Shown: piece by piece, positions 17,247 to 25,556 of the stretch | Layout of the letters: each line of letters begins with the position of its first letter | How positions within the stretch are numbered: position 1 is the stretch's first letter | NCBI GenBank assembly: GCA_016124235.1 | Contig: WGOC01000002.1 | Coordinates: forward strand, 186,001 to 250,000 | Origin: a bacterium | GTDB taxonomy: Bacteria; Verrucomicrobiota; Verrucomicrobiia; Limisphaerales; RI-55 | Direction of reading: 5' to 3' | Length of the DNA stretch: 64,000 nucleotides | Position numbers and translations under genes: made by a program | Notes under the pieces: generated by a model | Told to the model about the DNA's origin: nothing | What the model saw: the letters and a program-made list of their open reading frames with translations, nothing else | The model's database searches: none

Positions 17247-17271
17247 AAAAAGGCCGGTCAACGAAACCGGC
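17247..17271 (-). terminator. Possible rho-independent terminator
   Basis: On the minus strand GCCGGT, a 7-base loop and ACCGGC form a short stem followed, one base later, by five T residues. It ends about 20 bases before the start of the propeller gene, so it could end leftward transcripts coming from the repeat-rich spacer. The stem is only 6 bp. Confidence 0.35.
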
Positions 17272-17504
17272 TTAACTCCGTCGCAATGAGAGAGTAAGGT
17301 CTTCAAAGTCCTTTGATGTCCGTCGCAAATGTGGCGTGCAATTGAACGTGGATGCGCACGCGGGGGACGGGTTCTTCAAACGGATTCCGGTAAGAACTGT
17401 TTGGCCACGGCGACGTTTCAAAAACTCCCCATGCCCGACACCAACGGCGCCGCGCAAACGAGCGAGTTCTGACGTTGGGAGAGCATTAGCAATCGATCAA
17501 ATCT

Positions 17505-17583
17505 GTAGCAGCCGGTGTAAGCCCGCTCCAACAAATGTGGTATTTGCCACGAGAGGTGAGAGCGGACTCACGTCGGCTGCTGC
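17505..17583. repeat. Compound palindrome, outer arms about 24 bp
   Basis: Left arm 17505-17528 (GTAGCAGCCG...) pairs with right arm 17560-17583 (...CGGCTGCTGC) with about five mismatches over 24 bases. The centre is about 30 bases long. The design resembles the other elements but its sequence is distinct. Confidence 0.65.
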
Positions 17584-17605
17584 GGTTACAACACGCGGAT
17601 TCCGC

Positions 17606-17741
17606 CAGGTTTTGGACTGCGGCAGCCCTCTGCCGCTTTGTGGGGCCTCCGCATTTTCCGCACACTAGAAAACGCCTTAGGACCAGCGCATTCCAAGCCG
17701 CTGGCGCGATCATCGCTGGCCCGTGAGCTATCTTGAGTTCA
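17606..17741. repeat. Dispersed repeat F, copy 1 (about 136 bp)
   Basis: Starts CCAGGTTTTGGACTGCGGCA and contains a GCGGCAG / CTGCCGC hairpin. The right part includes TTCCAAGCCGCTGG and GGCCCGTGAGCTATC. A second copy in the same orientation lies at 21093-21232. The flanks match closely (about 40 bases on the left and 60 on the right) and the centres differ. The ends are themselves inverted repeats (GGTTTTGGA... and ...TTCCAAGCC). Confidence 0.8.
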
Positions 17742-17781
17742 AGGACTCGATTCACGTTTGGATTTTGGAGGTGTTCTCTCT

Positions 17782-17877
17782 CCCCTTGAACCTGAAGGGC
17801 GGCGCTCCTGCCGCCCAGTGGATTCGGCCGGTGAAATACCGGGCGCCAGGAGTGGCGCCCTTCCGTCGGTTCAGGGG
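17782..17877. repeat. Compound palindrome with two inner hairpins
   Basis: Outer arms CCCC-TTGAACC (17782-17792) and GGTTCA-GGGG (17868-17877) enclose two hairpins: GGGCGGC (17797-17803) with GCCGCCC (17810-17816), and GGGCGCCA (17841-17848) with TGGCGCCC (17853-17860). It has the same layout as the elements at 23081 and inside valS. Confidence 0.75.
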
Positions 17878-18037
17878 TCCAAGCGCGTCATTTTGTCTGA
17901 GCTCACTCATTCCACGACGAACGACCGGTCTGATTCAATAACTGGTGCTCGGGCAGGCCATTGCCGTTCAATAGCACCATCATTGAACTTCAATCACGGA
18001 GTGCAAACGACCAGCTCGAGAGGGAATCGCGATGACG

Positions 18038-20944
18038 TTATTCAAGCTTCACGCGATAGAAGCGCATGCTCCCGTTCGTGTTTGTGTCCGTCAGCCAGAC
18101 GATATTCGACTCCAGCATTGTCGTGAAATCCGCTGGTAGCCAGTTCTGTCCGGCGATCGCCCTTCGATATTCGAGTGAGAATACCTGACCATCGACACGT
18201 CCGACCGAAACTGAAAAATGATCAACCAGCCGGTCCGCGCTCAAAACGCCAAAAACGAGACCACCCGTCAGGGTCACTTGTGCTCCAGAACCATTCAGAA
18301 TTACCCCGGAATTTATTACTGTGTCCTGGAAGTTCAAGGCACCGCCCTCGGCTTGGACGACACCGAGATTTGTCACCACTCCCAGGATTGTGCCGGCACC
18401 CACCACACTGGCATTGGGAGCGATTACCAGTCCGCCAGCGAAGGTATTGGTGCCTCCTTTCAGGTGGAGCACTGCGGGGTGAATGCCGTCGCCGATGATC
18501 AGTCGCCTCCCGTTGATGTGCGTTACACGGAAGGCCTCGATGGTTCCACCATTGAAAATCAAGTCTCCCGTGGGGCCGGCTGCTACATTAAGTGTGTCAA
18601 CCTCAATTTGGCCGTCATTCATGACCAGTTGACCTGCCTGCATATTCAGCTGCCCAAGCTTCGCAACATTCGTCACCGCGAGGAGCCCGCCGTTGATAAT
18701 GATTTCATTCCCGGTTGACGTGGAGAACCGGCCTAAGAGAACCGAACTCCCGGCTCGCACCGTGCCACCATCCATTACCAGTCGATTGCTGCTTCCACGC
18801 TCACCCACGGTGATATCCCGTGCCGCTATCAATGAGGCTCCGAAGCCGCCCAGTGTCACCTGATTGCTGGCGCTGGCAACCGTGCGCCCCAGACTCACGT
18901 CCTGGCAATGCAGAGCTGCCCCGTTGGATATTGAAATCGAATTCATGCCGCCTGTGCCACCAAGGGCAAATAGCGTTCGATTCGTCCACATCGTATAGTC
19001 ACCGGTCAGCATGATTCGCTGGTTGCCGGTGTCGCCGTTCAGCGAAGCCTGTTCCTGGACAACCTGGCCACCATCCTTCACCAGTATCTCGCCCCCGTCG
19101 GTGCCCAGATTTACCGCTCCGTTGGTGAGAATCGCAATCGCACCGTGGCCCACCTCAATTTGCTGAGCCGCCAAGCTGGCTCCGTCGCCTTCAAGAACCA
19201 GTCGCTGATAGTTCGTTGGAGTGGCGTCGGAAAAAGTCACGGAGGCTACCGGCTTGTTGTTTGACCGGATCAAACGAAGTGCGTTGCTCCCCAGCAACGA
19301 AAGACCTGACGGCGAATCCGCGACGCTTTCAAGCTCAACGTTGGTTGCGTCAACGAAGGCCACTTCGCCGTTCTTCAACGAGATTGCCCGCGGCGAAAGA
19401 CTCTGAATGTTGGGCGTCGCCGTGGTGAATTGAAATGCCCCACCGTCGTTGATGACCCACCCGCTGCCGCCACTTCCCGCCACCAGCATGGCGGTCTCCA
19501 ACGTGGCTCCTTCACTGAGATTCACCACCCCGCTGCCACTGCTGGCACCAGTGGCGCCAACAAACAACGGTCCCGCGATCAGGCTCCTGCTTCCGGCGAC
19601 AAATAGTTCCCCGTGACTGTTGGTGGCAGATCCTACAAGGATGCCTGCGGTCGTCCGGATTTCGTGGTTGCCACTTGCCAGGATCAGCGACGCTGTTTCG
19701 CCAGCGAGGGTACCAATCACCAACGGTTCAGACCCAAGTGGCAGGCTTGTCGAGCTGTTAACGAAGACTGTTCCTCCGGCAATCTCAATGTGTCCGGACC
19801 TGCCGTAGTTGAATCCAATTCCTTCAATCCACGCCGTACCGCCGCCCACGTAAAAGGTACCGCCGGTGAGACCGAAGAAGCCCTGAACTTCGAAATACCC
19901 TCCTTCCAGCCGCAGTTGGTTGCTGGCGCTTCCACCCAGGTCCATGTCCTTGGTAACCAGTTCGGCCTCGCCTTTGACTACGAGCAAGTTGTTCGTGCCC
20001 GTGGGCCACATCTGCAAACGGTCACGAAAGCTCAAACGCGATCCCGGATCTCGGACCAGAATGAGATTGTTGTTTGCAACTCCACTGTTGCCCCGATTCA
20101 CAAAGCCATTCCACGCTGTGACACTTCCGCCACCGGCGATCTCCAAGGTGTTCGAAGATCCGGAATAGCTTACTTCCACAGTTCCCGAAGGATCGTCAAT
20201 TGTGGATTCCGGACCAAAGACCTGGACGACGTTGTTGCTGGCCCAGTCTGCCGATCCCAGGGCGACGCCCCCCCTCAACGTGCCCCCGTCAAGTATCGAA
20301 ACCCGGTTTCCTGTTCCATATGGGCCCACGCTAAGCCCGCCATTCCATACTGAACCCGAACCGGAAATCTCCACCACATTATTGCTGCTACCTCCGTTGT
20401 CTCCAATATTGCCAACCGCATTCACCGCCCCGCTCTCCGAGATGAGCAGTCGATTTTCCGATCCGGACCAGCCCACATCCAACTTCTGTGCCGTCCAGAC
20501 TGATCCCTCGCCGGTGACGATCGCTTCGTTGCCACGACTTTCAAACAGGGCACCAACGTAGGCCTCATTGTTGGTGACCGTCGCACCGTCTTCGATTAGC
20601 AGACTATTGTAGCTGCCACTTGAGCCGATGGTAAGCCCACCCGAGCTGTAATAGCTCGATCCAGGACCGGTCACCACCATCCGGTTGTTATTCGCTTCGG
20701 CTGATCCGCCAACCTTAATTCCTGCACTGGTGATACCGCCGGCGTTGGTGACCGACAAAAAATTGTTCGTCCCGAACTCACCAACAAAATAGGGATAACC
20801 AGGAAGATCCAGCGTCACGGCGTCCACCGTTACCACTTGATTATCCTCGGCGACAGCCGTAAGTGCGGCTGCAAGGCATGCGACCAGCGCCGCTCTTACG
20901 CAAGGTTTATGAATCGTATTTGTCTTTTGCCGTGACGGGCTCAT
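18038..20944 (-). CDS. Secreted protein with T5SS/PEP-CTERM-associated repeats
   Basis: 968 residues with a signal peptide (cleavage near ALTAVAED). It is built almost entirely of roughly 45-55-residue repeats of the type 'N.v.vtG.GS.w...g.l.vG..Gs.N.l.i..GG.v', the TIGR-type repeat shared by autotransporter passengers and PEP-CTERM proteins, so it should form a long beta-helix. No C-terminal autotransporter barrel and no PEP-CTERM sorting signal are visible. Instead it ends in a short module (FSLEYRRAIAGQNW...) closing with SMRFYRVKLE. The gene is bracketed by two same-orientation copies of a dispersed repeat (17606 and 21093). Probably a cell-surface or matrix protein. Confidence 0.85.
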   Translation of the reverse strand: MSPSRQKTNTIHKPCVRAALVACLAAALTAVAEDNQVVTVDAVTLDLPGYPYFVGEFGTNNFLSVTNAGGITSAGIKVGGSAEANNNRMVVTGPGSSYYSSGGLTIGSSGSYNSLLIEDGATVTNNEAYVGALFESRGNEAIVTGEGSVWTAQKLDVGWSGSENRLLISESGAVNAVGNIGDNGGSSNNVVEISGSGSVWNGGLSVGPYGTGNRVSILDGGTLRGGVALGSADWASNNVVQVFGPESTIDDPSGTVEVSYSGSSNTLEIAGGGSVTAWNGFVNRGNSGVANNNLILVRDPGSRLSFRDRLQMWPTGTNNLLVVKGEAELVTKDMDLGGSASNQLRLEGGYFEVQGFFGLTGGTFYVGGGTAWIEGIGFNYGRSGHIEIAGGTVFVNSSTSLPLGSEPLVIGTLAGETASLILASGNHEIRTTAGILVGSATNSHGELFVAGSRSLIAGPLFVGATGASSGSGVVNLSEGATLETAMLVAGSGGSGWVINDGGAFQFTTATPNIQSLSPRAISLKNGEVAFVDATNVELESVADSPSGLSLLGSNALRLIRSNNKPVASVTFSDATPTNYQRLVLEGDGASLAAQQIEVGHGAIAILTNGAVNLGTDGGEILVKDGGQVVQEQASLNGDTGNQRIMLTGDYTMWTNRTLFALGGTGGMNSISISNGAALHCQDVSLGRTVASASNQVTLGGFGASLIAARDITVGERGSSNRLVMDGGTVRAGSSVLLGRFSTSTGNEIIINGGLLAVTNVAKLGQLNMQAGQLVMNDGQIEVDTLNVAAGPTGDLIFNGGTIEAFRVTHINGRRLIIGDGIHPAVLHLKGGTNTFAGGLVIAPNASVVGAGTILGVVTNLGVVQAEGGALNFQDTVINSGVILNGSGAQVTLTGGLVFGVLSADRLVDHFSVSVGRVDGQVFSLEYRRAIAGQNWLPADFTTMLESNIVWLTDTNTNGSMRFYRVKLE

Positions 20945-21485
20945 GAAATATATGAGTGGTGAAAGGGTCAGTCCAGTTGGCGGATAATAAGTAACTTATT
21001 GAAGCTTCACCACCTCAATCACCCAACGCTTGTCGAAGCGGTTTCACACTCGCATTCTGCGCGTACGTCTGCTGGGGCTGATTTTGAATTCCACCAGGGT
21101 TTGGACTGCGGCAGTCCTCTGCCGCTCTGTGGTGGGCTCGAGTGTACGGACGGGCGGCAGAGAGCGCGGATGGCCCGCGCACTCCAAACCGCTGGCGTGA
21201 TCATCGTTGGCCCGTGAGCTATCGTGGGTTCAATGCGCGAACTATCCGTTGGGAGAATTAGCGACGGAACCGAAGTTCTTTGCGAACTTGATTTAACAAA
21301 TCAAAAGTGTCTTCGGATGGTTCGCTAGTTTCTTCCATTGTTGGTAATTGACTATCAGGCCAATGCCTTTAGCAGCCTAACTGCGCTTCAACTATGTTTT
21401 GTACACTCTGGCATAAATGGTCACGAAGAGGTTAGTTCAAGCTGTTGACATACCTGGCAATACCCTGTGGCTTGCCAGCTTCATG
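20945..21485. other. Gene-free spacer with one dispersed repeat
   Basis: 541 bases between the T5SS-repeat gene and the beta-helix gene. The only clear structure is the repeat at 21093-21232. The rest (20945-21092 and 21233-21485) shows no gene, terminator or RNA that I can support, though the promoter of the T5SS-repeat gene should lie just right of 20944. Confidence 0.6.
21093..21232. repeat. Dispersed repeat F, copy 2 (about 140 bp)
   Basis: Starts CCAGGGTTTGGACTGCGGCA with the same GCGGCAG / CTGCCGC hairpin as copy 1. The outer ends GGTTTGGACTGCG and CGCACTCCAAACC are inverted repeats with one mismatch. The right flank (CGCTGG..TGATCATCG..GGCCCGTGAGCTATC) matches copy 1. Confidence 0.8.
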
Positions 21486-22811
21486 TCACTTCCCCGCCTT
21501 GCGTTCATCTTCAATCTTCGTAGTTGCGTCGATCTGGTTGCCTTCGAGCACGACCGGGCCGGCGAGTTTCTCGATGCGGATGCCGACGGTCTGTTTGCGT
21601 TCGTCGGCCGGGCGGGTGTCGCGGATGATGTTGTCGCGGAACACCAGGTCGTGCGTCTCACCCCGAATCTGAATGCCGGGCGCGGCGTTCTTATCGCCGT
21701 TGTTTTCAATGATGTTGTTCTCGAGTCGATTCCGATGGCCAGCCATGCCCAGCGTTTCGTTGCGGAAATAAACGCCGGCCTCCTCGTTGCCGCGCACTTC
21801 ATTACCGGTCAGCAGATTGTCCGAGTCCTTGTGCCCGATCGAGATGCCGTAGCGGCCGTTGTTCTCCAGGATGTTTTTCTCGAACAACCCATGCCGCACG
21901 CGCCAGCAAAGGTAGAGACCGTCCTGCCCATTGAGCCGGGCGATGTTCTCCCGCACAACCGGCCGTTGCGAACCGCTGCCCGGATGAAAGCCAAGACCGA
22001 GATTTCCTTCGCTGATGCAGTCATGCACCTGCACGTCGTTCGATTGCTGGAAGCTGATACCGTCGCCGTTGTAATTGCGCACGACGCAGTTCTCGATCAC
22101 GGCGCCGAACCCGCGATAGAGAAAGATCCCGCCGCCCCGGCAGCCGTCGATATAGGTGTTCTCATCCTTGTCGCCTTCCACGATCAGATTCTGGAGATGC
22201 ACGCCATCGACGTAATACCCGCTGACGACCGGATAGATCGTCGCCGCCATCGCCTTCTTGTCGATCAGGCAGTCGGAGTTCAACGGCGTGTCGATGGCGA
22301 ACGTGTTCCCGTTTTGCCCGATGATCCGCGCGACGGTCGTATGAAAGCCCCACGAAGTGTCGTCGCGGATGGTGACGCCGTAACCGACCTTGAAGCCGTC
22401 CGGGTTCACGACGGTGATTTGTTCCTCGCCATAATCACCATCGATCGCAAGCGGCGAGACCGCGCCCTTCGCCTTGCGCAGAATGGTCTTTCCCGGAGTG
22501 CCGCGCACGGTGACGTGCGAGCGCAGATGCAGCGAATCGTGCATCAAGTAATCGCCCGGCCCGATCTCAACCGTGCCGCCGCCAAGCTTGCCGATGTAAT
22601 CGACCGCCGCTTGCAGCGCCCGGTTGTCGTCGCCCACGATGTCGGCGTCCTTCACGCCCACGGTGATCGAGGGGTGCACTTTCATCTCGGAATGCATCGC
22701 GTGCGGAAGCTGGCTTTCTTCAGGTCGGGGCGAAAAGTCGCCGGCGTGGGCCGGAGTCGCGAGCGGAAGGGCAACGATGACAGCGAACGCGATGGGAAGA
22801 TTTCGTTTCAT
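21486..22811 (-). CDS. Secreted right-handed parallel beta-helix protein
   Basis: 441 residues from ATG 22811, which gives a clean signal peptide (MKRNLPIAFAVIVALPLATPAHA). From about residue 60 the chain follows the pectate-lyase-like parallel beta-helix pattern: LQAAVDYIGKLGGGTVEIGPG, SLHLRSHVTVRG, then repeated 'N.i...n....i....' rungs (ENCVVRNYNGDGISF, RENIARLNGQDGLYL, EKNILENNGRYGISI, LENNIIENNGDKNAAPGI, FRDNIIRDT). Such proteins bind or cleave polysaccharides or hold surface structures; I see no specific catalytic signature. The frame is open 23 codons upstream but those residues do not resemble a signal sequence. Confidence 0.88.
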   Translation of the reverse strand: MKRNLPIAFAVIVALPLATPAHAGDFSPRPEESQLPHAMHSEMKVHPSITVGVKDADIVGDDNRALQAAVDYIGKLGGGTVEIGPGDYLMHDSLHLRSHVTVRGTPGKTILRKAKGAVSPLAIDGDYGEEQITVVNPDGFKVGYGVTIRDDTSWGFHTTVARIIGQNGNTFAIDTPLNSDCLIDKKAMAATIYPVVSGYYVDGVHLQNLIVEGDKDENTYIDGCRGGGIFLYRGFGAVIENCVVRNYNGDGISFQQSNDVQVHDCISEGNLGLGFHPGSGSQRPVVRENIARLNGQDGLYLCWRVRHGLFEKNILENNGRYGISIGHKDSDNLLTGNEVRGNEEAGVYFRNETLGMAGHRNRLENNIIENNGDKNAAPGIQIRGETHDLVFRDNIIRDTRPADERKQTVGIRIEKLAGPVVLEGNQIDATTKIEDERKAGK

Positions 22812-22913
22812 GATGGAGGCGGGCTGGCGTTTCACATTTCTGGATTGAGAAGGTCTAACGCCGGTGGCTCGTGGCGGCAAGGAGCAATGTCCTGGGAAAG
22901 TTCAAAGGGTAAA

Positions 22914-23058
22914 TGTTAAAGGACAAAGGACCAAGGAATTCCCAAGGCCCAAAATCTCAATCGTTAGCCCGTCTGGTTGCGTGTATTGCCCGCGGTTTGG
23001 GAAGTTCGTGTTTTGTTATTGGAAGTTCCTTCGTCCTTTGTCCGTGGTCCTTTGACAT
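22914..23058. repeat. Purine-rich imperfect inverted repeat
   Basis: The left arm (about 22914-22943) carries AAAGGACAAAGGACCAAGGA. The right arm (about 23021-23058) carries its approximate complement (CCTTCGTCCTTTGTCC then GTGGTCCTTTGACA) with a 7-base insertion. The centre is about 75 bases. All A/G on one arm and C/T on the other. Confidence 0.65.
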
Positions 23059-23080
23059 GACTTCTTGTCTTGTCCCTGGT

Positions 23081-23237
23081 TCGGGTGGAACGGACAACTT
23101 GGCCGTTCCCGGCGGCAACCTGCCGCCGGCCTCACTATGAACCAATGCCAGAGAGTCGAAATCTTGTTATGAGAAACAAGACAAAGTCGTCAGGCTAGGT
23201 AGCCTGACCCGACGGGCTGGTAGCCCGTTCCACCCGA
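23081..23237. repeat. Compound palindrome with three inner hairpins
   Basis: Perfect 13-bp outer arms TCGGGTGGAACGG (23081-23093) and CCGTTCCACCCGA (23225-23237). Inside are CCGGCGGCA / TGCCGCCGG (23109-23129, 3-base loop), GTCAGGCTA / TAGCCTGAC (23189-23208, 2-base loop) and CGGGCT / AGCCCG (23213-23227, 3-base loop; its last bases overlap the outer arm). Confidence 0.85.
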
Positions 23238-23276
23238 GCCACTACGAACGACATGTTAAGACTGACGGCGCGGGAA

Positions 23277-24641
23277 TTAGTCGTCGTCCGGAATAAGCAC
23301 TTTGGGCAGGACTTTCCAGGCCCAGATCCCAAGACCGATCGCCCAAAGCAGTGCGCCATAATTGTAGTGGCTGATCATCGTTGTTGGCATGAAATCGCCG
23401 CTCACACGGGACATCATACCAAGCACGATCAGACCAAACGCCCACCATAACCAAGGGTTCGGCCCGGCCAACATCGCTCCGTTTCCGCTGTGACCGAACA
23501 CGACGCGAGTCGCCACGATCAACGTCACCAACCCTAGGCCGCCGACGAAGCTCACGTGCAACAGCGCCACGCGATAGGCGGGCAGCAGCGCGACGAGCAA
23601 CAATCCCAACAACATCATTATCAGCCCGCTCTTCAACGTCCACGCGACGACGCCCCTCGCTCTGCCAGAGCGATGAATCGGCACTTCGTTCAACAGGTAT
23701 CCGGTCGCCGCCAGAAATCGAACGGTGTACGCGACGCGATACCAGCCATTCACCTCCAGCACGAATGAACCAATGATTGCCGCGCCGGCCACCAGCGCCC
23801 GTGATGCGCGCGCCCACCAACCAGCGGGCGCATTTTTGGATTCCTCGAAATTGTGTTTGCTGCTCAATCCCAGAAAACGCGGCAGGATGAAGCCGCCCAC
23901 TCCCAAAATCGGCAGCAGCACAAATCCTTGATAGGCGAGCAACGGTCGCAGCACGAGCCAAGTCGGAGACAGCTCTACGAACGCGCTCACCAGGCCAATG
24001 ACCGTGCCAGTCATTCCGCACGCAAACGCCAAAGCGACCAACACGAAGCCGGGTGGCGGCATATCGCGTCTTTGCAAAAAGCGAGCGAACAACCCGGCCG
24101 CCAGTGAAATCAAAACCACCAGGAATGCAGCGTCCGCAATCGCCGTGTGACCAAGAAAATTGGCGGTCGCAAAAACACTGAAAGCGGCCAGCAACCAGCC
24201 AAGCAGAATGGTCGGGAGCGGTCGGGCGGAAAGCATCCGCGGCATGGCCGTACCGAGAAAACCGATAATGAACCCACCAAAGAAACCCTGCCCCATCAAC
24301 CGCGTGTGGCCGGCGCCGGGATAGTTTTGCAGAAGCCCGCCAAAATAGAGCGGCCAAAGCGCCACTCCAAGAATCCCCACCAAAACCGCAACAGGAAAGA
24401 ATACGCGGAACGGCTCGGCTCGAAGGTCGGCTAATTCCAGCCGGCGTTTTGCAGTCAAGTTGCGTGTCTTTTGTGGGGTGAATTGAGGCAATCGCTCTGG
24501 GGCGACAGTTGGTTTTCCAGCAACGTTCAAGCGATGGATCGGCCGGTTGAAATAGCCGCCTGGGGAATGACCGGGTTGCCCATTGGTCGAATTGTTAAAA
24601 GCGGCTCGGGCAGACTGGTTGGGGAACATCGGTGGTTTCAT
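23277..24641 (-). CDS. nnrS: NnrS family membrane protein
   Basis: 454 residues, predicted polytopic with about 12 transmembrane helices. NnrS proteins are heme- and copper-containing membrane proteins linked to nitric oxide stress in denitrifiers. The family's opening (LRAEPFRVFFPVAVLVGILGVALW, here at about residues 73-96) follows an unusual hydrophilic N-terminal extension of some 70 residues. Other landmarks are HTRLMGQGFFGGFIIGFLGTA, FILPRFLG and LLHVSFVGGLGLVTLIVATRVVFGHSG. A later start would remove the extension, but ATG 24641 is the first available. No denitrification genes lie next to it. Confidence 0.9.
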   Translation of the reverse strand: MKPPMFPNQSARAAFNNSTNGQPGHSPGGYFNRPIHRLNVAGKPTVAPERLPQFTPQKTRNLTAKRRLELADLRAEPFRVFFPVAVLVGILGVALWPLYFGGLLQNYPGAGHTRLMGQGFFGGFIIGFLGTAMPRMLSARPLPTILLGWLLAAFSVFATANFLGHTAIADAAFLVVLISLAAGLFARFLQRRDMPPPGFVLVALAFACGMTGTVIGLVSAFVELSPTWLVLRPLLAYQGFVLLPILGVGGFILPRFLGLSSKHNFEESKNAPAGWWARASRALVAGAAIIGSFVLEVNGWYRVAYTVRFLAATGYLLNEVPIHRSGRARGVVAWTLKSGLIMMLLGLLLVALLPAYRVALLHVSFVGGLGLVTLIVATRVVFGHSGNGAMLAGPNPWLWWAFGLIVLGMMSRVSGDFMPTTMISHYNYGALLWAIGLGIWAWKVLPKVLIPDDD

Positions 24642-24733
24642 AACCGATGTGAGTTAACCACCCGACGGCCGGTAAATCGTTGACCCAGATCAAGTTTTCA
24701 AGGTTCGGTAGCAACGGCTAAACAAAGGAACAT

Positions 24734-25537
24734 TCACTCCGTCGGAAGATGCGCCGCCCAGCGCGTCAACCGCAGCATGATTCGCAAGTTGTCTTCGTCC
24801 TTGATCGCAACGCCGCCGATGCCGCGATCGTCGAGGGCCCAGTTGGCAATCCAACCGGAATCGGTCACGAGCACGACCCGACCATTGCCCGGTTCGGCGA
24901 TGGCGAGCAGGCAGCCAGCTTCGTCACGTGTGCCTTTCTCCGGCTTCTGATCCAGATCATTCATGACCAGCGCTCGCGGTTGCGCGGGATGGCCCGGCGT
25001 GATCTCAATCTGGTTCCCCGTGTAGTAGGCCCAGTTCAAACCGCCGATTATCGGCGCATCGTCCGGCAGCACCAACTTCTTCGCATCGGTGTAATGGTCC
25101 GCCCACTTCATGCCGATCAATCCCAGGAACTTGTTCACGTCCGTCGTTTCCAAATTGTGCCCGTCCTGATTGCCCATGAGAATGAGCGCGCCCCCACCGA
25201 CGATCCAATTGTAAAGCGTGATTGCGTCCTGGCCGGCGATGTGATGCGGCGGTGGATTGGTGCCATGCGGTTGATCGTTTGGATTCGCGATCAACAGGAC
25301 TTTCACGTCGGCGAGAGTCTTTGTGGTGAGCACGTCAGAATTGGTGCGCACCATGAAGTCATTCCTCAGGGCACCGATGACTTCGCTGAAATCGCCGTCC
25401 GCTGGATAACGATTCTCGCCGGGGGCATTAAAATACTGGCTGTAGAGGAGAACGGGTTTTTCGGCGGCTGTGCAGTTGCCAATCACGAAGGCCAAACCCA
25501 GAAGCAGCGAAGCCAACGTCGCAAACGTTTGTTTCAT
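24734..25537 (-). CDS. Exported protein with a GATase-like/DUF4350-like fold
   Basis: 267 residues from ATG 25537, giving a signal peptide (MKQTFATLASLLLGLAFVIG). The mature part reads like a class I glutamine amidotransferase-like Rossmann fold used as a binding domain: KPVLLYSQYF, then LADVKVLLIANPN, LYNWIVGGGALILMGNQDG and GNGRVVLVTDSGWI. No catalytic Cys is evident at the usual nucleophile elbow, so it is probably not an amidotransferase. It starts 19 bases after trpC and may be cotranscribed with the prfB-trpC run. Exact family not identified. Confidence 0.75.
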   Translation of the reverse strand: MKQTFATLASLLLGLAFVIGNCTAAEKPVLLYSQYFNAPGENRYPADGDFSEVIGALRNDFMVRTNSDVLTTKTLADVKVLLIANPNDQPHGTNPPPHHIAGQDAITLYNWIVGGGALILMGNQDGHNLETTDVNKFLGLIGMKWADHYTDAKKLVLPDDAPIIGGLNWAYYTGNQIEITPGHPAQPRALVMNDLDQKPEKGTRDEAGCLLAIAEPGNGRVVLVTDSGWIANWALDDRGIGGVAIKDEDNLRIMLRLTRWAAHLPTE

Positions 25538-25556
25538 CGCACGAGAGTATCGCGGC

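Larger units (their letters stand above)
17272..18037. other. Gene-free, repeat-rich spacer
   Basis: About 770 bases between the propeller gene and the T5SS-repeat gene. It contains three separate palindromic elements (17505-17583, 17606-17741 and 17782-17877, listed individually). The short open frames across it are the translation of these repeats and do not look like genes. Confidence 0.7.
22812..23276. other. Gene-free spacer made mostly of palindromic repeats
   Basis: 465 bases between the start of the beta-helix gene and the end of the NnrS gene. Two fold-back elements fill most of it (22914-23058 and 23081-23237). The remaining bases show no gene or RNA that I can support. Confidence 0.65.

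Noticed and set aside
17336..17726. Short frames in the repeat spacer containing LDCGSPLPLCG-like peptides
   Set aside because: The same peptide appears at 21100 because both are translations of the dispersed repeat; no start or coding context supports a gene.
21417..22919. 500-residue plus-strand frame
   Set aside because: It is the complement of the beta-helix gene, has no recognisable motif, and the minus-strand reading shows a signal peptide and clear beta-helix rungs.
22914..23237. CRISPR array
   Set aside because: The repeats are inverted and unevenly spaced, not direct repeats with unique spacers of constant length; no cas genes are present.
23242..24357. 371-residue minus-strand frame overlapping nnrS
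   Set aside because: Arg-rich out-of-frame shadow of nnrS on the same strand; the nnrS frame has the membrane helices and family motifs.
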